This document shows positions 9,422 through 17,237 of a DNA stretch of 64,000 bases, piece by piece; positions within the stretch are counted from its first letter, which is position 1; each line of letters opens with the position of its first letter. The notes beneath the pieces were generated by a model. The model was not told the DNA's origin and did not search any database. It was given only the letters and a program-made list of their open reading frames with translations. This stretch comes from Planctomycetia bacterium. GTDB taxonomy: Bacteria > Planctomycetota > Planctomycetia > Pirellulales > Thermoguttaceae. Location: assembly GCA_030537455.1 (NCBI GenBank), contig JAUNMR010000006.1, forward strand, positions 64,929 through 128,928, read 5' to 3'. A program made the position numbers and the translations under genes.

Positions 9422-11485
9422 ATGAATCGACGTTACAGTTTTAAAACCATCATCACCAGCGTCCTGCTCGGCGTTGTGGCGGTAGGATGCCAGCCTCAAC
9501 AGCCTAAGTTCATGCGACCACAGGGCGACGCTCAGAGTAAATACATTGACGAGGCGACACGTATCGAATACCCCGACACGTGTGTCGAATCTCTGGACGA
9601 CGTCATGAACGCGCTTCCGCCTTTGACGTTGGACAACCCCGACCCGAAAGAGGAGTGGTTGCTCTCGCTCGACGAAGTGCGACAAATGGCGCTGGAAAAC
9701 AGCAAAGTTCTGCGTCAAATCAGCGGCGTTAACTTCAGCGCCAATGGCGTCAATGGAACTCCTACGTTACTGCTGGCCTCGCCTTCGGCGTCTGTAACCG
9801 TGTGGGATCCGGCTATTATCGAATCGAATCCGACCGCTGGCGTTCAAGCGGCGCTCTCCGCCTTTGACGCGGTCTGGAACTCCTCTGTCTCCTGGCAGAA
9901 GGCAGATATCGGTCGCAACTACGAATCTTCGTACCAGCGCACCGTCGGCACTCGCACCGACGTCGGTTCTTTCCAGACGACGCTCTCTAAAAACGTTGCC
10001 ACCGGCGGTAACGTTTATGCAGCCGCAAACGTCGGATACGAATGGAGCGACGCGACCAACCGTCTGTGGGGATCCGACTGGACCAGTTACATCGAAGCAG
10101 GTTTTACCCAACCGCTGTTCCGTGGCGCTGGCGTTGAATACAACCGTATCGCTGGTCCCAACGGTACAATGGGCAATAGCAACGGCGTTGTGATTGCACG
10201 TATTAATACCGATATCGCTCTGGTCGATTTCGAAATGGGCGTTCGTAAAACGTTACAAGACGTCGAGGAAACGTACTGGAATCTGTATTACGCCTATCGC
10301 AATCTTAGCGCGGCGGCGGCAGGTTATGAAGCGGCGCTTAAATCCTGGCGAACCGTCGAGGCGCAAAGTCGTATCGGTCGACCGCAAGGTTCCGCACAAA
10401 ATGTCGCTCAGGCTGAAAAGAACTACCAGTCCTTCAAAGTCTCCGCTCAGGAAGCGCAAAACAATCTTTATAAGAACGAACAGCTGTTGCGCTATATGAT
10501 CGGTATCGCTCCGACGGACGGACGCCTGATCAAGCCGTCCGACGAACCGACCGTCGCTCGCGTTCAATACATCTGGGAGGAAATCGTTGCCGAAGGTCTG
10601 GCGCGCGCGCCGGAACTGCGCAAGCAGAAGTGGACGATTAAGAAGCGCGAACTGGAACTGATTGCGCAACGTAACTACCTCAAACCTCAAGTCGACCTGC
10701 AAGGTCTCTACCGTTTCCACGGTCTAGGTCACGATCTGATCGATTCCACCAATAAGAAGAGCAATGCGTGGGGTAGTCTGACCAGTGGCGAATATCAAAA
10801 CTGGACGTTAGGCGTCACCTCTTCGGTCACACTCGGGTTCCGTCGCGAAATGGCGGCTGTGCGTAATGCCGAATTGGCTCTAGCGCGTGAACGTGCGATT
10901 CTCCAGGAACAAGAGCTGGAGTTGGTACACAATCTATCGGATCTGTATCGCGACGTCGAACGCAACTATCACCTGATCGAAGACTACCTGAGCGTTCTTC
11001 GCGCCGCGCGCAAACAAGTTCGCGCCGTCAATGCGTCTTTCATGCTCAATAAGACGACTCTTTACGAAGTTCTTCAAGCGCAACAGGAACTCGCGGACGC
11101 GGAAACGCGTTACTATCGCACCGTTATCGACTACAACCTCTCAGTCGTATACCTGAACTTCCGTAAAGGTTCGCTCCTGGAATACAACGGCGTAACGCTC
11201 GCGGAAGGTCCTTGGCCGAACAAAGCGTACTTTGACTCTTGGCGTCATGCTCGCGAACGCGACGCCGGTCGATATGTCAACTACGCCTTTACTTCGCCTC
11301 AGGTTGTTAGCCGCGGCGCTTATCCGCAAATCCAAGGCACTGATCCGACTGTCGCGAGCACGACGAACTATGCGACGTCTGTTCTGGAATACACGCCAAA
11401 TGTCGACGACGTCAATACCAACGCGTTGCCGGTTTACTCCAATGGCACGACTGGCGGTCAGCCTGCTATCCTACAGTATAACTAA
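9422..11485 (+). CDS. TolC-family outer-membrane efflux lipoprotein
   Basis: A 687-residue member of the outer membrane efflux (OEP) family, which forms the outer-membrane/periplasmic duct of export systems. The N-terminus is a lipoprotein signal (hydrophobic VLLGVVA, then GC at about residue 24). Two OEP-type halves follow, about residues 75-330 and 370-590, with long helical stretches such as the ALARERAILQEQELELVHN segment. Strand-like segments with Ala/Gly/Tyr are seen around 180-230. AGGGA lies 8 bases before the ATG. No inner-membrane pump or adaptor is adjacent, so the transport partner is unknown. It is longer than E. coli TolC, mainly through the first 70 residues and a Thr/Asn-rich tail. 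Confidence 0.87.
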   Translation: MNRRYSFKTIITSVLLGVVAVGCQPQQPKFMRPQGDAQSKYIDEATRIEYPDTCVESLDDVMNALPPLTLDNPDPKEEWLLSLDEVRQMALENSKVLRQISGVNFSANGVNGTPTLLLASPSASVTVWDPAIIESNPTAGVQAALSAFDAVWNSSVSWQKADIGRNYESSYQRTVGTRTDVGSFQTTLSKNVATGGNVYAAANVGYEWSDATNRLWGSDWTSYIEAGFTQPLFRGAGVEYNRIAGPNGTMGNSNGVVIARINTDIALVDFEMGVRKTLQDVEETYWNLYYAYRNLSAAAAGYEAALKSWRTVEAQSRIGRPQGSAQNVAQAEKNYQSFKVSAQEAQNNLYKNEQLLRYMIGIAPTDGRLIKPSDEPTVARVQYIWEEIVAEGLARAPELRKQKWTIKKRELELIAQRNYLKPQVDLQGLYRFHGLGHDLIDSTNKKSNAWGSLTSGEYQNWTLGVTSSVTLGFRREMAAVRNAELALARERAILQEQELELVHNLSDLYRDVERNYHLIEDYLSVLRAARKQVRAVNASFMLNKTTLYEVLQAQQELADAETRYYRTVIDYNLSVVYLNFRKGSLLEYNGVTLAEGPWPNKAYFDSWRHARERDAGRYVNYAFTSPQVVSRGAYPQIQGTDPTVASTTNYATSVLEYTPNVDDVNTNALPVYSNGTTGGQPAILQYN

Positions 11486-11542
11486 CACGCCACACTGACG
11501 TTGGATTGAAGCGTAAGCAACGATTCAATGTGATTGTCCCGG

Positions 11543-11566
11543 GGAGGTCGAAAGACCTCCTTTTTT
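11543..11566 (+). terminator. Intrinsic terminator after the TolC-like gene
   Basis: Stem GGAGGTC/GACCTCC closed by a GAAA loop, then six T. A textbook terminator 57 bases past the stop. Confidence 0.93.
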
Positions 11567-11670
11567 ATTTTCAAATTACGACTATAATTTCCCCGTATAC
11601 GGGCGATTATTACTTGATATTTCGAGAGAAACGTGGCTTACGCGTCGTTTGGCATAGGAGGTTAACGCTC

Positions 11671-12366
11671 ATGCAACGGGTTTTCACTCTAGAGGAATTA
11701 ACGGAAAGACTGGGACGTACCGCACGTTCGATCCAACACGCCGTGCAAGACGGCAAACTCAACGGTCACAAAGTGCGCGACGTCTGGACCTTCAATTGGC
11801 ACGACGTGCTCCTGTGGTTAGAGTCTGAAATGTCTGACGTCGACTCGCTCGAGCCAGAACAATTCGAAAAAGTGGCGACCTACTCTGAACCGCCCGAACA
11901 AGAAATATCCTTCGCCGACCTAATAAACCTCGAGGCGATCACTGTGAGTTTGGCCGCTAAGACCCAACCTTCTGTAATTCGTGAAATGGTGAAATTAGCG
12001 TCTAATACCGGTCTGCTTTGGGATCCGGAAGAGTTGGAAGAGGAATTGCGTCAGCGCGAAGCCATGGCGTCCACCGCGCTGGAAGACGGCGTGGCGATTC
12101 TCCATCCTCGTCGTCCGCCCGCTAATATAATAGGAGACGCCTTTTTGGCGGTGGCGCTTGCACCTCACGGGGTCTATTTCGGCGCGCGCGAACAGACTCG
12201 CGTCTTCTTTCTGTTATGCTGTCCCGACGACGTAACGTACCTCCGCTCGCTAAGTCGTTTGGCTAGGGTATTAAAAACGCCCGAGGTTATCGATTCCTTA
12301 CTGAAATGCGAAAGCGCTGTTGAAATTAAAGAACTCCTCCTCTCGCTAGAAGAAAGTTCTAACTAA
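11671..12366 (+). CDS. Helix-turn-helix / PTS EIIA (PtsN-like) fusion protein
   Basis: 231 residues in two parts. Residues 1-55 resemble an excisionase/MerR-type small helix-turn-helix (TLEELTERLGRTARSIQHAV, then DVWTFNWHDVLLWLE). Residues about 85-231 are a fructose/mannitol-type PTS EIIA domain, with the phosphoacceptor histidine in GVAILHPRRP near 148 and the YFGAREQTRVFFLL block. EIIA-Ntr proteins pass phosphate signals rather than sugar, so this may be a signalling protein able to touch DNA or another partner. The start at 11671 has a strong AGGAGG 9 bases upstream; the longer frame from 11506 runs through the preceding terminator. No EI, HPr or other EII gene is in view. Confidence 0.85.
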   Translation: MQRVFTLEELTERLGRTARSIQHAVQDGKLNGHKVRDVWTFNWHDVLLWLESEMSDVDSLEPEQFEKVATYSEPPEQEISFADLINLEAITVSLAAKTQPSVIREMVKLASNTGLLWDPEELEEELRQREAMASTALEDGVAILHPRRPPANIIGDAFLAVALAPHGVYFGAREQTRVFFLLCCPDDVTYLRSLSRLARVLKTPEVIDSLLKCESAVEIKELLLSLEESSN

Positions 12367-12389
12367 CCTCTTGCCTCTAACGAATAAAT

Positions 12390-12435
12390 AACATAACAGC
12401 TTCAACCCGTTGCGTCGAGTTGAAGCTGTTATGTT
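12390..12435. terminator. Bidirectional terminator between convergent genes
   Basis: A perfect 17-bp inverted repeat (12390-12406 with 12419-12435, loop 12) sits between the EIIA gene and the DtxR-type gene, which converge. Either strand gives a very stable hairpin. Confidence 0.75.
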
Positions 12436-12471
12436 GTTTGCGTCAGGTAGCGTCGCTGTATCAATCAGGGA

Positions 12472-13269
12472 TCATTCACAGGGCAAGACTTCAATCTTAT
12501 CAGCCTCTGCCATATCAACGACAAAGGTCTTGTTATCGAGCGCCACCGTGAGATGCGTGGCGTTCTCATCCGGTTTCTCGACCAGATGTAACGTACGCAA
12601 CGGTCGCCAATAAGTCGGGGAAAACTCAGGACGCTCCAGGAGTTCATCACCCAAACGCACGAAAATAAAGGTCTCGTGATCCCTGCTGAGGCTTTTCAAC
12701 GACTTAGATTCGCGATGGACGCTCGACAGATCGACCGTACGACCGGAGTGCACCATCTCGTCGAGACAACCGTGAATACACATCGCGCAATATTGGTCGT
12801 TGTTCTTTTCACGACAATGGTATTCAGAGCGTCTGAACAAGGAGGCGCCAATTCGCGGACAACTATCGACGAATTCAACGAACTCCACCAAACGCGTGGT
12901 TACTTCGTCATTCATCGCGTGTTCCAACAGACAGGCCGACTCCTTTGACTCATGCCCGTCCACGCCTAAAATGCGCTCAAGAAAGATCTCCATCGCCTTA
13001 TGGCGGCGGATGATTTTCAGCGACTCCTTTTCGCCAGCGTCCGTTAGAGTAATTGGCGTGTAGGGCTCATAGATTATCAACCCCTTCTCCGACAAGGAAC
13101 GCAACGCGCTGGTGACCGAAGGACGACGCACTGCCAAGCGGTCGGCGATATCGCTGCATCTGACAACGGTCTTCGACTGACGAAGTTCGTAAATAGTTTC
13201 AAGGTAGTCCTCAAGGCTCTGAGTGAGTTCATGCGAGGAATCTCCATGCGTAGCGACCTTGTCGTTCAT
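12472..13269 (-). CDS. DtxR/MntR-family metal-dependent transcriptional regulator
   Basis: 265 residues. An N-terminal winged helix (about 18-80: QSLEDYLETIYEL, then CSDIADRLAVRRPSVTSALRSL) is followed by the dimerisation/metal domain, where HKAMEIFLERILGVD and the EHAMNDEV block are diagnostic. The C-terminal part (about 190-265) looks like an SH3-like/FeoA domain. The family represses manganese or iron uptake genes when metal is bound. Unusual is a Cys-rich insertion at about 148-166, spaced C-x8-C-x2-C-x3-C with a His beside the first Cys. GGGAGA lies 9 bases before the ATG. A TTAG-N6-CTAA element upstream suggests autoregulation. No transporter target lies next to it. Whether iron or manganese is sensed cannot be decided. 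Confidence 0.9.
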   Translation of the reverse strand: MNDKVATHGDSSHELTQSLEDYLETIYELRQSKTVVRCSDIADRLAVRRPSVTSALRSLSEKGLIIYEPYTPITLTDAGEKESLKIIRRHKAMEIFLERILGVDGHESKESACLLEHAMNDEVTTRLVEFVEFVDSCPRIGASLFRRSEYHCREKNNDQYCAMCIHGCLDEMVHSGRTVDLSSVHRESKSLKSLSRDHETFIFVRLGDELLERPEFSPTYWRPLRTLHLVEKPDENATHLTVALDNKTFVVDMAEADKIEVLPCE

Positions 13270-13311
13270 CTGGTTCTATCTCCCTGAATGAATTCCAAAA
13301 GTAATGCGCCT

Positions 13312-13334
13312 AAGTCATTAGAATAGACTAACTT
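13312..13334 (-). promoter_or_regulatory. Candidate autoregulatory operator of the DtxR-type gene
   Basis: AAGTCATTAGAATAGACTAACTT contains TTAG-N6-CTAA inside an imperfect palindrome, 43 bases upstream of the start. The TTAG/CTAA halves resemble those of known DtxR/MntR boxes, but the spacing differs. Assignment is by position and resemblance only. Confidence 0.35.
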
Positions 13335-13466
13335 GCAAACCAAGTCTTTCCATTAAAACTGAGTTCGTCTTAACGTACGAAGCCGTTTCCTGTACGCGAC
13401 GTTAGACGTATATTATAACTGGTACGAATTAAAATGAAACAACAAACTAATAATTCTTACCGAGGT

Positions 13467-14390
13467 TTATTTCGGCATGACCTCCACGGGATTCTCCAAG
13501 ACGCCGAGACCTTGGATTTCGACGCAGACGCAGTCTCCGTCCTGCAAATACACCGGAGGTTTGCGCGCATCCCCGACGCCTTCGGGCGTGCCGGTAAAGA
13601 GCAAGTCGCCAACCTCGAGCGTCATGACCTGTGAAATATATGCAATTAAGCGTTCAATTCGAAAAATAAATCGTCTTGTGTTGGAATTTTGCATAACGCG
13701 ACCGTTCAGACGCGTAGCGATATCAAGTTCGTTGGGATTTTTAATTTCATCGGCAGTGGTCAAAGCAGGCCCCACAGGAGCGAACGTGTCAAAAGATTTT
13801 CCCAAAAACCACTGTCCCGCCGGTTTCCCCTTCTGCCAATCTCTTGCTGAGACGTCGTTGCCACAACAGTATCCGCCGACATAATCCAGCGCGCATTCCT
13901 CTTGAATATTTCGCCCGGCACGTCCGATCGCCACGACAAGTTCTCCTTCGTAATCCACACGGGAAGAAGCGCGCGGTAAGAGAATCGCAGCGCCATTGTA
14001 CGACAACGCGCTGGGCGCCTTATTAAAGACCACCGGCTCGTTGGGTAATGCGTCGCCAAATTCTCCGGCATGATCAGCGTAATTCAGACCGATACACAGA
14101 ATTTTACGCGCGCCCACAAACAGAGGAGCGGTACGTAACTGCGCCGTCGCTGCGTTCACAAAAACGTCCTTCGATTCTGCGTTGCGTAAAGCGTTGGCGA
14201 CCTTACCCTGAAATTCAGCGCTGAAGAGTCTATTCTCGCTTTCTATCTCAGAGGAAAGGCGTGGTGAATTCTCACTTTCGGCGCATTGGTTGCGCAAGAG
14301 TTGGTCGACCCACGCCCAATCTTGGCGTTGCGTCGACCAAACAGCGAGCCGTCGCTGGTCGGTCGTGTCGTAAAAATAAGTGAAACGCAT
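13467..14390 (-). CDS. Fumarylacetoacetate hydrolase (FAH) family protein
   Basis: 307 residues. The C-terminal two thirds form the FAH fold: CIGLNYADHAGEFG near 94, the metal-binding VDYEGELVVAIGR near 145, YCCGNDVSARDWQ near 175, KSFDTFAPVGP near 193 and GDLLFTGTPEGVG near 270. The His and Glu/Asp ligands expected for a divalent metal are visible. Members include acylpyruvases, 2-keto-4-pentenoate hydratase-like enzymes and oxaloacetate decarboxylases; sequence alone does not choose among them. It lies upstream of the DtxR-type gene on the same strand, 197 bases apart, so cotranscription is possible but not shown. Confidence 0.9.
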   Translation of the reverse strand: MRFTYFYDTTDQRRLAVWSTQRQDWAWVDQLLRNQCAESENSPRLSSEIESENRLFSAEFQGKVANALRNAESKDVFVNAATAQLRTAPLFVGARKILCIGLNYADHAGEFGDALPNEPVVFNKAPSALSYNGAAILLPRASSRVDYEGELVVAIGRAGRNIQEECALDYVGGYCCGNDVSARDWQKGKPAGQWFLGKSFDTFAPVGPALTTADEIKNPNELDIATRLNGRVMQNSNTRRFIFRIERLIAYISQVMTLEVGDLLFTGTPEGVGDARKPPVYLQDGDCVCVEIQGLGVLENPVEVMPK

Positions 14391-14469
14391 CGTGACGCCC
14401 TGGTACGTTCAAAGACTCGCGTCCATTCCGTCGCGTCGTCTTTGTAATTGGAATGACGTAAAATATGAC

Positions 14470-14560
14470 GCGAATGTCTCGAGCGCTTGCAGATCGTCAC
14501 AAGTCAGAGACATTCGCGCAAAAATAAAGCAGGAACACGACGTTTAACACGTCGCGTGTT
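14470..14560 (-). terminator. Tandem hairpins downstream of pgk
   Basis: On the minus strand after pgk comes AACACGCGACG/CGTCGTGTT (14534-14560, one bulge), then CTTTATTTTTG, which suits an intrinsic terminator. Next is a perfect 11-bp inverted repeat GCGAATGTCTC/GAGACATTCGC (14470-14480 with 14507-14517), 80 bases before the FAH start. The second hairpin could be a back-up terminator or part of the FAH leader. Confidence 0.6.
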
Positions 14561-14579
14561 CGTCGTCAAAAGGAAGTTA

Positions 14580-15767
14580 TCACGCTTCGTCGAGCAATTC
14601 GACCGCGGCAAACTTTTTGCCCTCGAGCATTTCCAAGCTGGCGCCGCCGCCGGTGCTCACGTGAGAGACTTTGTCGGCGAAACCGAGCTTTTGGATCGCG
14701 GCTGCGCTGTCGCCGCCGCCGATAATCGAGATCGCGCCACAATCGGCAATCGCTTGAGCGACGGTCTTGGTGCCGAAATCGAAGGGAGGCATTTCCGAAA
14801 CGCCCATCGGACCGTTCCACACGACCGTCTTGGCGGTTTTGAGGATTTCAGCGTATTTCTTCGCAGTTTCCGGTCCAATATCCAAACCTTCGTATCCGTC
14901 CGGAATATTACCGGCGGCAACGACCTGCTTATTGCAGTCGGAAGAGAAGTCGTCGCCACAATTAACGTCGACGGGCAGTACGAGCTTATCGCCGCCTTCG
15001 ACCATAAGTTCTTTCGCCAAATCGACTTTGTCCACTTCAACGAGGCTCTTACCAACTTTACCGCCTTGCGCAAGGGAGAAAGTGTAGGCCATGGCGCCGC
15101 CGATAAGAACCTTATCGCAAATACCCAGCAAGTTCTTAATGACCATGATCTTATCGGAGACTTTGGCGCCGCCGAGGATCGCAACGAACGGTCGTTGCGG
15201 CGCGCTAATCGCATCGGTCAGATAGCGGATTTCCTTTTCCACGAGGAAACCGCACACGCGAGGCTTACCGACCATGGCGTTGGGTACGGCAACCATCGAG
15301 GCGTCGGTGCGGTGGCAGGTGCCAAAGGCGTCGTTGACGTAAACGTCGGCGAAAGACGCGAGCTTAGCGGCAAACTCCGCGTCGCCTTTCTTTTCGCCGG
15401 GTTGGAAGCGCAGATTTTCCAGCACGAGGACTTCGCCGTCTTTGAGAGCGGCAACCTTCGCCTGGGCGTCGGCGCCGACAGTATCGGTCGCGAAGATCAC
15501 ATTGACGCCGTCGAGCAGTTCGCCAAGTCGTACAGCAGCCGGTTTGAGAGTGTATTTGGCGTCCGGCGCGTCCTTGGGACGTCCCAAGTGACTCATGAGG
15601 ATCAGTTTGCCGCCGCGTTCCAGTACCGATTTAATCGTAGGTAACGCCATGCGAATGCGACGGTCGTCGGTAATATTGCCGGCTTCGTCAAGCGGAACGT
15701 TGAAATCAACGCGAACCAAAACAGTCTTACCCTTGACGTCTACATTGGCAATCGTCTTTTTAGCCAT
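14580..15767 (-). CDS. pgk: Phosphoglycerate kinase
   Basis: Glycolytic enzyme interconverting 1,3-bisphosphoglycerate + ADP and 3-phosphoglycerate + ATP in the cytoplasm. 395 residues, the normal length. Diagnostic blocks in order are [12 protein letters not shown] near 20, MSHLGRPKD near 58, the basic-patch [10 protein letters not shown] near 155, [11 protein letters not shown] near 195, [10 protein letters not shown] near 317 and [11 protein letters not shown] near 350. Start ATG at 15767 has AGGAAGG 6 bases upstream, better than the in-frame ATG ten codons earlier. No gapA or tpi is adjacent. The opposite strand also has a long open frame, which is a codon-bias shadow. Confidence 0.98.
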   Translation of the reverse strand: MAKKTIANVDVKGKTVLVRVDFNVPLDEAGNITDDRRIRMALPTIKSVLERGGKLILMSHLGRPKDAPDAKYTLKPAAVRLGELLDGVNVIFATDTVGADAQAKVAALKDGEVLVLENLRFQPGEKKGDAEFAAKLASFADVYVNDAFGTCHRTDASMVAVPNAMVGKPRVCGFLVEKEIRYLTDAISAPQRPFVAILGGAKVSDKIMVIKNLLGICDKVLIGGAMAYTFSLAQGGKVGKSLVEVDKVDLAKELMVEGGDKLVLPVDVNCGDDFSSDCNKQVVAAGNIPDGYEGLDIGPETAKKYAEILKTAKTVVWNGPMGVSEMPPFDFGTKTVAQAIADCGAISIIGGGDSAAAIQKLGFADKVSHVSTGGGASLEMLEGKKFAAVELLDEA

Positions 15768-15920
15768 TGAGTACCTTCCTATCTTAATAATATCCATGCA
15801 GCGTTTGCGGTCGCGCCATAGTAGCGAGTAAGCGTCGTCCTAACGCGACGTCGACCTCAAATTCGCCGGTGTTCTTCTTGTTTTTCACAATAGGGTCTGT
15901 CAAAACTACGCGGCTGAGTC

Positions 15921-15926
15921 TATAAT
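15921..15926 (+). promoter_or_regulatory. -10-like TATAAT upstream of the ExbB-like gene
   Basis: A consensus TATAAT lies 142 bases before the ExbB-like start, with only a poor -35 (TGTCAA) 17 bases upstream. The divergent region 15768-16067 shows nothing else clear. Confidence 0.3.
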
Positions 15927-16067
15927 ACAATATAAGCGAAACGTCGTTCCTGTGAAGGGGGACGCCGTTGAAGCGTAACGGTTCTCGAGCAATAGCGTCG
16001 TTTTTTGCGCCACTCGTTTGACCTCGTTCTTCCCAGCACATTCCTTACCTATCGAGTTATCGCCTAC

Positions 16068-17120
16068 ATGCCGCATCGAGTTTTCGCGAATACATTGACC
16101 ACTGTCGTTCCACGCCTGTGTTGTGCGTGTGTCGTAGCGCTTTTCTTTTGGGTTCTAACCAACGCGCCTGCTTGGTCGGCTCCGTACGCGCAGGACGACT
16201 CGCTCGATCTTTCCGCGCTCTCGGAACCGGAAGAAGCGCCGAGCGCGCCGTCGCCTGCCATGAACGCTCTGCCAGAGGAAATAGCGTCGCCAACGTCGAC
16301 CAGCGCCCCTCAGGAAAGACAGGCTAATAAATTCCTGGCGCTCGTTATGGCCAGCGGTTGGATCGGATTAATCCTTCTGGCATGCTCGCTACTGGCGGTT
16401 TCCCTGATTATTCGCCTGCTCCTTCAGCTTCGCCTAGCGCAACTGGCGCCACAGGAGCTACGCGACAAACTCACAGTCGCGCTCGATCAGGGTAACGACG
16501 CGCTCGCCACGCGCCTGGCGCAGCAGTCCGATACGCTACTCGGTCGTGTGGCGCTCAGCGGTCTGGGCGAGTTCGACCGTGGTTGGAACGCGGTCGAAAA
16601 ATCACTTGAAGACGCCATGGAGCGCGAAACGCGCAGTCTTTATCGACGTACCGAACCTCTTTCGGTGATCGGCAATGTCGCCCCTATGCTTGGGCTTTTG
16701 GGCACTGTCATCGGTATGGTCTCGACTTTCGGTCAGCTTGCGGTCTCCGACGGCGTTGGTCGTAACCTTGCCAACGGTATCTATTTTGCTCTTGTCACAA
16801 CCGTAGCGGGTCTTATAGTCGCGATCCCGGTTTTAGTCGCTCACGCTTGGCTCAATGCGCGTATCGACGCATTGTGCGCCGACGCGTCTGCTATGGTCGA
16901 TCAGGTATTTTCCACGGTGAAACGTCGCGCTTTCCACGTCGCGCCAGCGCCCGAAAATACGGCAACGTCTGGCGTCGAACGCTCGCATGTTCCTCAAAAG
17001 CACGACGCGTCCGATCAAGCGTCGCAACCGGTTAAACCCGCTCCGGGACTGCGCGAGGTTCCCTCGAACGCCGCGCCATCGCGCCCTTCGCTCACCCTGC
17101 GCCCCAAACGAAACGAGTAA
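16068..17120 (+). CDS. MotA/TolQ/ExbB proton channel family protein
   Basis: 350 residues. A hydrophobic leader (about 1-40, probable signal or first helix) and an acidic Pro/Ser/Ala-rich linker (about 42-85) come first. A membrane helix follows at about 92-125 (IGLILLACSLLAVSLIIRLL). The family signature begins at PLSVIGNVAPMLGLLGTV near 205 and continues to YFALVTTVAGLIVAIPVLV near 245. Such proteins pair with ExbD/TolR to convert proton flow into force on outer-membrane or cell-wall partners. No ExbD/TolR gene is adjacent; the next gene is rpoN, 117 bases on. The Pro/Ala-rich C-terminal tail is an addition. Start ATG 16068 is chosen because it opens directly into the leader. Confidence 0.88.
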   Translation: MPHRVFANTLTTVVPRLCCACVVALFFWVLTNAPAWSAPYAQDDSLDLSALSEPEEAPSAPSPAMNALPEEIASPTSTSAPQERQANKFLALVMASGWIGLILLACSLLAVSLIIRLLLQLRLAQLAPQELRDKLTVALDQGNDALATRLAQQSDTLLGRVALSGLGEFDRGWNAVEKSLEDAMERETRSLYRRTEPLSVIGNVAPMLGLLGTVIGMVSTFGQLAVSDGVGRNLANGIYFALVTTVAGLIVAIPVLVAHAWLNARIDALCADASAMVDQVFSTVKRRAFHVAPAPENTATSGVERSHVPQKHDASDQASQPVKPAPGLREVPSNAAPSRPSLTLRPKRNE

Positions 17121-17237
17121 CTTCCTCGCACAACGTCACTTTAGACCTGCAATTGTCGTCCCTTGCAATAACGTTTGTTCCCACGGCGCTATCGGACTGT
17201 GTCGGTCTTTCGCGCTCAATTCTTCGGTAGAAACTCC

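Noticed and set aside
9143-9718. 191-codon minus-strand frame
   Set aside because: Half lies opposite the TolC-like gene and half in an AT-rich gap; the translation resembles nothing.
14487-15644. 385-codon open frame on the plus strand
   Set aside because: It lies entirely opposite pgk, whose assignment is certain. Codon bias there leaves few stops on the other strand; the peptide resembles no family.
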